From: an uncultured Roseburia sp. | Lineage (GTDB): Bacteria; Bacillota; Clostridia; Lachnospirales; Lachnospiraceae | Assembly: GCA_947384095.1 (NCBI GenBank) | Contig: CANDFU010000171.1 | Span: 1 to 5,068 of the forward strand | Length of the DNA: 5,068 nt | Direction: 5' to 3' | Part shown: positions 1 to 5,068 of the stretch, one piece after another | Numbering within the stretch: position 1 is the stretch's first letter | How the letters are laid out: every line of letters begins with the position of its first letter | Notes under the pieces: generated by a model | The model's input: only the letters and a program-made list of their open reading frames with translations | What the model was told of the DNA's origin: nothing | Database searches by the model: none | Translations under genes and position numbers: made by a program

Positions 1-112
1 TCTGCGTCTGAAAAGACAGATACGCCGGAGAATGGTTGTACATGACAAGAAGAACCGCAACGACTCTCAGTGCATCCAGATAATATTTTTTTCTCTTCTC
101 CGTTCCGCCCAT
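1..112 (-). CDS. Second acyltransferase-3 family protein (partial, N-terminus only)
   Basis: Reading the minus strand from the ATG at 110-112 gives 37 codons to the window edge with no stop. The peptide begins MGGTEKRKKYYLDALRVVAV and continues LLVMYNHSPAYLSF. A short basic N-terminus followed by YLDALR and a hydrophobic segment ending in an N-H pair is the usual opening of acyltransferase-3 proteins. It resembles WLDVLR...VHV in the upstream gene. A good ribosome binding site, AGAGG (119-123), lies 6 bases before the ATG. The gap to the upstream acyltransferase stop is 22 bases, so the two genes are likely co-transcribed paralogues. The rest of the gene lies beyond the left edge, so completeness and substrate cannot be judged. 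Confidence 0.75.
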   Translation of the reverse strand, partial: MGGTEKRKKYYLDALRVVAVLLVMYNHSPAYLSFQTQ

Positions 113-118
113 GTTTTA

Positions 119-123
119 CCTCT
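119..123 (-). promoter_or_regulatory. Ribosome binding site of the second acyltransferase
   Basis: AGAGG on the minus strand, 6 bases before the ATG at 110-112. It supports this short edge fragment as a real gene start. Confidence 0.65.
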
Positions 124-134
124 TTTCCCGATCG

Positions 135-1244
135 TCAGCCGTCAGCCCGTCTCCTTTTCCCTGCCAGAGCGGCCCATGCCTTACGCCAGAAGGCCTGCAG
201 TGGAAAAATCAGCAGATGATCCACGACAATCGCCCCTGCCGCGGAAATCAGCAGCGTAAGTACAACCGCAAGCAGGCAGCCGCCGACGATGCCGCCGCTC
301 ATCACATCCACCTTCAGCACCTTCTTTACCGCAAAGTGCAAGGTTCCCCAGTGAATCAGGAGTATGGAATAACTGTACTTTGAAAGCAGCCGCACCGGAA
401 ACCGCGCGCTTCTCTTTCCTTCATTCATCCGTCTTACCGTCAGAAAAACGGCTGCGGAAAACAACATCACCGCCGGCGCATTCTGATTGAACAGAATCCG
501 ATAGGTATCCGTATATAAAATCCGGAAAACAGACAACGCATATGAGACAACGCCGCCGCTTATCAAAAAACGCTCCAGCCGCTTATCACATTTTTCCGAC
601 AGAACATATCCCAGTATAAAAACCCCCGCAGAAGTGTCGACAATCCTGGAAAGAAAAGAACTCCTTCCGTACAGGGGAAAATACAGGTCAAAAGCGTTTA
701 CGGCAAATATCACAGCTGTCACACCGACAGAAACAGAGTCGGGAATATGCTGTAAAATCCCCCGCAGAAACGGCGTCAGGACATACAATTCCAGAATCAC
801 GTACACCAGCCAGAAATGCGGCGCCTCATAGGGTTCGCCGGCTAAAATCCGCTGCAGCATGGGAAACCAGTTTACAGGATAAAGCCAGGACAGCCCCTCC
901 TTCGCGCAGACATACAAAATATAATAGACAGCCAGCGGGATGGCGGCCTTTGTAAACCTTTTTGCGTAAAAGGCAACCGCACGTTCTCCGCTGACCGGAA
1001 GCAGAAGCGCTCCGCTGATCATCAGAAATAAAGGGTTGCACATCAGAAAAGTAAATGTGAGCGCATCCAGGATGCGAAACGGCATACATCCCGGCAGAAG
1101 CTGCGCGGCAGCCAGCGAAAACACATGCACACAGACGACAGATACTGTCGCCATCGCGCGAAGGACATCCAGCCAGGCCAGATGCCCCGTCCCCGTATTG
1201 CCTTTTTGCTCCTTCCGCCCTCTCTCCACGCCATTTGCTTCCAA
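135..1244 (-). CDS. Acyltransferase-3 family integral membrane protein
   Basis: This family moves acyl groups, often acetyl or succinyl, onto sugars of surface polysaccharide, peptidoglycan or other envelope molecules. The substrate here cannot be read from sequence. The 369-residue protein has about ten hydrophobic segments (roughly 26-48, 60-83, 97-113, 143-162, 170-190, 201-217, 225-243, 254-272, 288-308, 318-344). Family marks are WLDVLR (24-29) with His40 in the first segment, HFWLVYVILELYVLTPFLR (143-161) and SKYSYSILLIHW (288-299). There is a basic C-terminal tail. The start is uncertain. TTG at 1242-1244 has GGGG 4 bases upstream and GGGGGAG 12 bases upstream. GTG at 1227-1229 has GGAAG 8 bases upstream and is nearly as good. 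No ATG precedes the first segment in frame. It follows hisIE by 58 bases with no terminator seen and is probably read through from the his operon. Confidence 0.88.
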   Translation of the reverse strand: MEANGVERGRKEQKGNTGTGHLAWLDVLRAMATVSVVCVHVFSLAAAQLLPGCMPFRILDALTFTFLMCNPLFLMISGALLLPVSGERAVAFYAKRFTKAAIPLAVYYILYVCAKEGLSWLYPVNWFPMLQRILAGEPYEAPHFWLVYVILELYVLTPFLRGILQHIPDSVSVGVTAVIFAVNAFDLYFPLYGRSSFLSRIVDTSAGVFILGYVLSEKCDKRLERFLISGGVVSYALSVFRILYTDTYRILFNQNAPAVMLFSAAVFLTVRRMNEGKRSARFPVRLLSKYSYSILLIHWGTLHFAVKKVLKVDVMSGGIVGGCLLAVVLTLLISAAGAIVVDHLLIFPLQAFWRKAWAALAGKRRRADG

Positions 1245-1302
1245 TTGTCCCCGCTTCTCCCCCAGTTCTATTTTTCCAAAACGTTCCCCGCGCCCGGCCT
1301 TT

Positions 1303-2583
1303 CTATCGCTTGGACAATTCCTCCGTAATCTCTTCCCAGGTCACGCCCTTCTCCGCCATCAGAACCATCATGTGATACAGGAAATCCGAGATCTCATACT
1401 TGATCTCCTCCGGATCCGGGTTCTTTGCGGCGATCACGATCTCCGTCGCCTCCTCGCCGATTTTTTTAAGGATCTTGTCAATCCCTTTCTCGAACAGATA
1501 ATTTGTATAAGACCCTTCTTTCGGATTCATCTTCCGGTCGATGATAATACTGTAAACATCCTCCAGTACCTTGAGCGGATTTTTCTCGATATATTCCTTC
1601 TTTACGATCTCGTTAAAAAAACAGCTCTGACTCCCGGTATGGCAGGCCGGTCCCACCTGTGAAACCTTGGCCAGGATCGTGTCATAGTCACAGTCAGCCG
1701 TGAGCGACTTGACATACTGGATATGGCCGGAGGTAAGCCCCTTCGTCCACAGCTCCTTACGGCTCCTGCTGTAGTATGTCATCTTGCCGATATTGATCGT
1801 GGTCCGGAACGCCTCCTCATTCATATAGGCGAGCATCAGCACCTCGTCCGTGCGGTAATCCTGCACAATCACGGGAATCAGGCCGTCCGGATTTTCCTTT
1901 AAGTCCTTCCAGTGAAGCGCTGGTTCGAAATTATCCATCTTGATCCCGCTTTCCGAAAGCCCGGCCTTTAATTCCATAATATCCATCTCCGGGCGGTTGA
2001 TGAAATCCCCGGCAATGCCGCGCACATTGCTCCGTTTCAGGACGCCGACGATCTTTTCAAAATCACAGGTGTCAAAATAAACCACATAGGGCACGTCCGT
2101 GATATTCTCAATGGCGTCCAACACCCTGGTATTTAATACAAGCAGCTCATGAAAGTGTTCGTTCATCTCTTTCTGATGCTTAAAGACAAAATCGACGTTC
2201 TCAACGGAGACTAAAATGCGGTCTTTTCCGAAACGTCTGCTCGCCTCTTCCGCCAGCTCCATGCTTCCCTGCTTCGCGCCGTTGACGATCACCTGAAGGC
2301 ATCCCGCGTAGATAAACTTCTTAATGTCCTCAAGACGGTTAATATTTCCTCCCGCGCAGACTTTGATCTCGACATTGCGGTTGATATTTTTGATGGTATG
2401 GATATTTCTCTCATGTTCATCGTCGTCATCCGAGAGATCAAATACGATAATCTTGTCGATACCGCTGTCATTGTAAAGTTTGGCCAGGTGCAGCACATCG
2501 TCGAGCGGCTCAAAATCGTCGATGCCTTTTACCGCCTGACCATTTTTCAGATAAATGGTTGCTACGATATTCTTATGTTCCAT
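1303..2583 (-). CDS. hisIE: HisIE (phosphoribosyl-AMP cyclohydrolase / phosphoribosyl-ATP diphosphatase) with N-terminal degenerate HisA/HisF-like domain
   Basis: The 426-residue protein has three parts. Residues 1-220 resemble the HisA/HisF phosphate-binding barrel. Residues about 221-330 are HisI, which opens the purine ring of phosphoribosyl-AMP (step 3). Residues about 336-426 are HisE, which removes pyrophosphate from phosphoribosyl-ATP (step 2). HisI shows WTKGLTSG (279-286), the magnesium motif DCDYD (297-301), and zinc cysteines 298, 314 and 321. HisE shows KKIGEEATE (373-381) and the EISDFLYH helix (397-404), its metal-binding acidic residues. Both enzyme domains look intact. The N-terminal domain seems to lack the catalytic aspartates: Tyr11 and Glu128 stand in their places. 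Ordinary HisIE is about 200 residues, so this is double length. I recall similar long forms in Lachnospiraceae, but did not check. The ATG start has GAGG 4 bases and GAAAGG 11 bases upstream. The order of enzyme activities is inferred from motifs. Confidence 0.93.
   Translation of the reverse strand: MEHKNIVATIYLKNGQAVKGIDDFEPLDDVLHLAKLYNDSGIDKIIVFDLSDDDDEHERNIHTIKNINRNVEIKVCAGGNINRLEDIKKFIYAGCLQVIVNGAKQGSMELAEEASRRFGKDRILVSVENVDFVFKHQKEMNEHFHELLVLNTRVLDAIENITDVPYVVYFDTCDFEKIVGVLKRSNVRGIAGDFINRPEMDIMELKAGLSESGIKMDNFEPALHWKDLKENPDGLIPVIVQDYRTDEVLMLAYMNEEAFRTTINIGKMTYYSRSRKELWTKGLTSGHIQYVKSLTADCDYDTILAKVSQVGPACHTGSQSCFFNEIVKKEYIEKNPLKVLEDVYSIIIDRKMNPKEGSYTNYLFEKGIDKILKKIGEEATEIVIAAKNPDPEEIKYEISDFLYHMMVLMAEKGVTWEEITEELSKR
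1922..2583 (-). other. HisA/HisF-like domain, apparently catalytically dead (residues 1-220 of HisIE)
   Basis: Seen: [11 protein letters not shown] (10-20) matches the first barrel strand of HisA/HisF (D-x-K-D-G type), with Tyr11 where the catalytic Asp sits. [10 protein letters not shown] (41-50) fits strand 2, CAGGNI (76-81) fits the strand 3 GGG phosphate loop, and VIVNGA (98-103) fits strand 4. LVSVEN (124-129) fits strand 5, with Glu128 in place of the second catalytic Asp. Residues 164-192 (VPYVVYFD to VRGIAG) align without gaps, from memory, with strands 7-8 of E. coli HisA, but SGG of the second phosphate loop becomes FDT. The strand 5 to 7 region is some 30 residues shorter. The domain is therefore probably non-catalytic, with a possible binding or structural role. 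The domain edge near residue 220 is approximate. Confidence 0.75.
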
Positions 2584-2622
2584 ACTGCCTCAAACCTTTC
2601 TTAAAACTATACCATGCCTGGC

Positions 2623-3210
2623 CTAAAGACTCCCTTTTGTGGACAGGACATCCTTTATCCGCGCATCCGTCGAAGTCGCATCGTCAAGCGCCCTGGCAAA
2701 AGCCTTGAACATCGCCTCGATCATATGATGGTTATTGCCGCCGGAGAGCACCTTAAGATGCAGATTCATGCCTGCCGTATACGATATGGCATAAAAAAAC
2801 TCTTTTACCGTCTCCGTGTCCATATAGCCCACGCGCTCCATGGTAAATGTCCCGTCAAACGAAAGATAAGGCCGACCGGACAGATCCAGCGCACACAGCA
2901 CCAGCGTCTCGTCCATCGGCAGAATGCAGCTCCCGAAACGGCGGATTCCCTTCTTGTCGCCCACCGCCTCCTTTATCGCGGTTCCCAGAACGATCCCGGT
3001 ATCCTCGATGGTGTGGTGGCAGTCGACAGCCAGGTCTCCCTCCACGGCCACTGTCAGATCGAAAAAACCATGTTTTGCAAACCCCTCCAGCATATGGTCA
3101 AAAAAACCGATCCCGGTCTGGACGGCGCTCTCTCCCGTTCCGTCCAGATTAAGACCAAGTGAAATATTTGTCTCTTTCGTCCTGCGTTCAATATCCGCCG
3201 ATCTGCTCAT
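2623..3210 (-). CDS. hisB: Imidazoleglycerol-phosphate dehydratase
   Basis: HisB removes water from imidazole glycerol phosphate to give imidazole acetol phosphate (step 7), using manganese in a 24-subunit cytosolic complex in known members. From the ATG at 3208-3210 the protein is 195 residues, the usual length of the stand-alone enzyme without a phosphatase domain. It begins MSRSADIERRTKETNI, the common family N-terminus. Metal-binding motifs are GFFDHML (35-41), DCHHTIED (63-70) and GGNNHHMIEAMFK (157-169). An in-frame GTG at 3235-3237 would add nine residues. The ATG is preferred because AGAAAGGG lies 7 bases before it and because the extra residues do not look like the family. The gene is 36 bases after hisD and 39 bases before hisIE, so it belongs to the same operon. 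Confidence 0.96.
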   Translation of the reverse strand: MSRSADIERRTKETNISLGLNLDGTGESAVQTGIGFFDHMLEGFAKHGFFDLTVAVEGDLAVDCHHTIEDTGIVLGTAIKEAVGDKKGIRRFGSCILPMDETLVLCALDLSGRPYLSFDGTFTMERVGYMDTETVKEFFYAISYTAGMNLHLKVLSGGNNHHMIEAMFKAFARALDDATSTDARIKDVLSTKGSL

Positions 3211-3217
3211 CCCTAAG

Positions 3218-3225
3218 CCCTTTCT
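3218..3225 (-). promoter_or_regulatory. Ribosome binding site of hisB, deciding the start
   Basis: The minus strand reads AGAAAGGG, 7 bases before the ATG at 3208-3210. This favours the ATG over the upstream in-frame GTG at 3235-3237, whose upstream sequence offers only a weak GAGAGA. Confidence 0.65.
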
Positions 3226-3228
3226 CTT

Positions 3229-3257
3229 ATTATACACTATTTCTCTCTATTCTTCAA
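3229..3257 (-). promoter_or_regulatory. Candidate internal promoter ahead of hisB
   Basis: On the minus strand a TTGAAG hexamer (3252-3257), a 17-base spacer and a perfect TATAAT (3229-3234) match the vegetative sigma-A promoter pattern: 4 of 6 at -35 and 6 of 6 at -10, with ideal spacing. The -35 element overlaps the last codons of hisD. A transcript would start about 7 bases past the -10, very close to the hisB ribosome binding site, so its leader would be unusually short. It could give extra expression of hisB, hisIE and the acyltransferases. Such a match can arise by chance in AT-rich gaps, and no transcript evidence is available. Confidence 0.4.
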
Positions 3258-4539
3258 ACCTTATACGTATGGAATTTGCATGCGCCGTCAGCCCCTCGCA
3301 TTCCGCAAATTGTACGATGTCCCGGTATACCGGCGCAAGCGCCTCCCGCGAATAGGAAATCACACTCGATTTTTTGACAAAATCGTCAACCCCGAGCGGA
3401 GAGAAAAACTTTGCCGTCCCGTTGGTCGGCAGCACATGGTTCGGCCCGGCAAAATAGTCGCCCAGCGGTTCGCTTGAATACTCCCCGACAAAAATCGCCC
3501 CGGCATTGCGTATCTTTGTCAGAACCTCAAACGGATTTTTTGTTACAATCTCAAGATGCTCGGAGGCAATGTCATTTGCCGCCGCGATGGCGTCCTCCAG
3601 CGTATCCGCCACGAGAATATAGCCATACTGATCCAGTGACCTGCGGATAATCCCGCCGCGCGAAAGCTCCGATGCAAAACGCTCCGCTTCCGCAGAAACC
3701 TTTCCGGCAAGCTCTTCGCTCGTTGTGATCAGAATCGCAGACGCCATCTCGTCATGCTCCGCCTGTGACAAAAGATCGGCCGCTACAAAACGCGGATTGG
3801 CCGTTTCGTCTGCAAGTACCAGAATCTCGCTCGGACCCGCGATCGAATCAATGCTCACATAGCCGAATACTGCCTTTTTTGCAAGCGCGACATAGATGTT
3901 GCCGGGACCGACGATCTTATCGACCTTGGGAATGCTCTCCGTGCCGAACGCGAAAGCCGCGATGGCCTGCGCTCCCCCGGCCTTGTATATTTTATCAACC
4001 CCCGCCTCCTTTGCCGCAACCAGCGTGGAAGCACAGATTTTCCCTTCTCTGTCCGGGGGCGTCGTCATAACAATAGTGTCGACTCCAGCCACCCTTGCAG
4101 GAACTACGTTCATCAGGACAGAGGAGGGATAGACTGCCTTCCCGCCGGGCACATAGACGCCGACCGTCTGAAGCGGCGTCACTTTCTGTCCCAGGATAAT
4201 CCCGGTATCCTTCGTGTCAAACCAGGAATTGCGGCTCTGCTTCTGGTGATATTCCCGGATGTTCACAAGCGCCTTGCGGATGACGTCAGGAAGCTTCGGA
4301 TCGACACGTTCGTATGCCTCTGCGATCTCCTCCTCTGTCACAAGGACATTTCCCGCATTGATATCCGCGCCGTCAAACTGCTTTGTATAGGAGAATACAG
4401 CGGCATCCCGCTTTTCCCTCACCGCAGCAATGATTTCATTCACACGCCCCTCATACTCCCCATACGAGTGCGGGCTTCGCTTCAACAGACTTTCCAGTAA
4501 ATCCGACTGTGTCTCGTTCGTTAACCTTAAGATCCTCAT
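3247..4539 (-). CDS. hisD: Histidinol dehydrogenase
   Basis: HisD oxidises L-histidinol to L-histidine in two NAD-dependent steps, the last two of the pathway, using a bound zinc ion. The 430-residue length is normal for the family and the protein looks intact. Visible landmarks are VGVYVPGGKAVYPSSVLMN (about 126-144), GPGNIYVALAKK (211-222), the signature IDSIAGPSEI (230-239) and LLSQAEHDE (256-264). Expected zinc ligands are present: Gln259, His262, Asp361 (in GDYFAGPNH) and His420 (in LTAHANSIR). The catalytic Glu-His pair is Glu327-His328 in SEHLEI. The residue roles come from the E. coli enzyme; the positions are counted here. The ATG start is preceded by a strong ribosome binding site. 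The gene lies 18 bases after hisG, and 36 bases separate its stop from the hisB start, within one operon. Confidence 0.97.
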   Translation of the reverse strand: MRILRLTNETQSDLLESLLKRSPHSYGEYEGRVNEIIAAVREKRDAAVFSYTKQFDGADINAGNVLVTEEEIAEAYERVDPKLPDVIRKALVNIREYHQKQSRNSWFDTKDTGIILGQKVTPLQTVGVYVPGGKAVYPSSVLMNVVPARVAGVDTIVMTTPPDREGKICASTLVAAKEAGVDKIYKAGGAQAIAAFAFGTESIPKVDKIVGPGNIYVALAKKAVFGYVSIDSIAGPSEILVLADETANPRFVAADLLSQAEHDEMASAILITTSEELAGKVSAEAERFASELSRGGIIRRSLDQYGYILVADTLEDAIAAANDIASEHLEIVTKNPFEVLTKIRNAGAIFVGEYSSEPLGDYFAGPNHVLPTNGTAKFFSPLGVDDFVKKSSVISYSREALAPVYRDIVQFAECEGLTAHANSIRIRFEE

Positions 4540-4544
4540 GTATG

Positions 4545-4554
4545 CTCCCTTCCT
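4545..4554 (-). promoter_or_regulatory. Ribosome binding site of hisD
   Basis: On the minus strand the sequence is AGGAAGGGAG, ending 5 bases before the hisD ATG. It fits the whole 18-base hisG-hisD gap and supports the chosen start. Confidence 0.8.
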
Positions 4555-4557
4555 GCG

Positions 4558-5068
4558 TCAGTCCGCCAGTACCGCTTTCAAATCGGCGATCAGCTTTGTG
4601 ATCCGCTCATTTTCCATCTTCATACTCACCTGATTTACCACCATGCGCGCCGAGAGCCCGCACACTTCCTCAAGCACAGAAAGCCCGTTTTCCCGCAGCG
4701 TGGATCCCGTCTCCACAATATCGCAGATCACCTCGGACAGTCCCACGATAGGCGCAAGTTCAATCGACCCGTTCAGCCTGATAATCTCGACGGTCTGATG
4801 TTTCTTATTGTAAAAATAATCCTTGGCGATATGCGGATATTTCGTCGCCACACGGATCCGTTCGCGGTGGAGCAGAAGCTCTGCCGCCTCCTTTGGACCA
4901 CAGATACACATTCTGCATTTTCCAAAACCAAGATCCAGCACTTCGTAAATATTTCTTCCCTCTTCCAGAATCGTGTCTTTTCCGACAATGCCGATATCCG
5001 CCGCCCCGTACTCTACATAGGTGGGCACGTCCGGCCCCTTTGCCAGGAAAAAACGGAGTTGCAATTCC
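4558..5068 (-). CDS. hisG: ATP phosphoribosyltransferase catalytic subunit, short form (partial, 5' end outside window)
   Basis: HisG joins ATP and PRPP to give phosphoribosyl-ATP, the first and committed step of histidine synthesis in the cytosol. About 169 residues are visible, running off the right edge. The visible N-terminal part reads [20 protein letters not shown], followed by DIGIVGKDT, typical of the family. Near the C-terminal side, [11 protein letters not shown] is the PRPP-binding loop. The protein stops about 40 residues after that loop and lacks the C-terminal regulatory domain of long HisG. It is therefore the short form, which in characterised systems needs HisZ for activity and histidine feedback. 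The TTG at 5062-5064 is in frame but sits inside a conserved region and is almost certainly an internal leucine, not a start. Some 40-50 residues should lie outside the window. The stop is 18 bases before hisD, indicating co-transcription. Confidence 0.95.
   Translation of the reverse strand, partial: ELQLRFFLAKGPDVPTYVEYGAADIGIVGKDTILEEGRNIYEVLDLGFGKCRMCICGPKEAAELLLHRERIRVATKYPHIAKDYFYNKKHQTVEIIRLNGSIELAPIVGLSEVICDIVETGSTLRENGLSVLEEVCGLSARMVVNQVSMKMENERITKLIADLKAVLAD

Noticed and set aside
1043..1234. Minus-strand ATG frame of 63 codons overlapping the acyltransferase start
   Set aside because: It has an attractive ATG but is in a different frame from the conserved WLDVLR membrane segment and resembles nothing.
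1245..1302. Possible terminator between hisIE and the acyltransferase
   Set aside because: No GC-rich hairpin followed by a T run is present on the minus strand; only a weak GTTTT/AAAAAT-type pairing can be drawn.
1036..1662. Plus-strand open frame of 208 codons across the acyltransferase start and the hisIE 3' end
   Set aside because: It is antisense to two well-supported genes, its peptide shows no recognisable motif, and its composition looks like a reverse-strand shadow.
2606..2614. Extended -10-like TGGTATAGT on the minus strand in the hisB-hisIE gap
   Set aside because: No -35 element is visible at 16-18 bases upstream, and one short match in an AT-rich gap is weak evidence.
2614..3162. 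Plus-strand open frame of 182 codons opposite hisB
   Set aside because: It lies wholly antisense to the clear hisB gene. The histidine- and arginine-rich peptide is typical of shadow translation.
3235..3237. GTG as an earlier hisB start
   Set aside because: It would add nine atypical residues. The downstream ATG has the better ribosome binding site and matches the family N-terminus.

Overview
The window holds five protein genes plus the start of a sixth. All lie on the minus strand, so transcription runs from right to left. It is the 3' part of a histidine biosynthesis operon followed by two membrane acyltransferase genes. The roughly even base composition, the strong AGGAGG-type ribosome binding sites, the short form of HisG and the unusual three-part HisIE protein point to an anaerobic Firmicute of class Clostridia, probably family Lachnospiraceae. 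This placement is inferred from protein features and was not tested by a search.

Right to left, the layout is: hisG (4558-5068, cut by the right edge; its first few tens of residues lie outside), an 18-base gap, hisD (3247-4539), a 36-base gap, hisB (2623-3210), a 39-base gap, a long hisIE with an extra N-terminal HisA/HisF-like domain (1303-2583), a 58-base gap, an acyltransferase-3 family membrane protein (135-1244), a 22-base gap, and the first 37 codons of a second acyltransferase-3 protein (1-112, cut by the left edge). No tRNA, rRNA, CRISPR array, insertion sequence or convincing terminator was seen. All non-coding stretches are under 60 bases.

The four his genes cover step 1 (HisG), steps 2 and 3 (HisIE), step 7 (HisB) and steps 9 and 10 (HisD) of the pathway. 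HisG is the short form, which in known systems works only with the regulatory partner HisZ; a hisZ gene would be expected just outside the right edge. The genes hisH, hisA and hisF for steps 4 to 6 are not between hisB and hisIE or downstream, where they often sit.

The most interesting item is the N-terminal ~220 residues of the HisIE protein. They resemble the HisA/HisF beta-alpha barrel, but both catalytic aspartates and the second phosphate-binding loop appear to be lost. This looks like a pseudoenzyme domain fused to the enzyme pair acting immediately before HisA. A second point is the tandem pair of acyltransferase-3 genes behind the his genes, the second of which is visible only as a short fragment.
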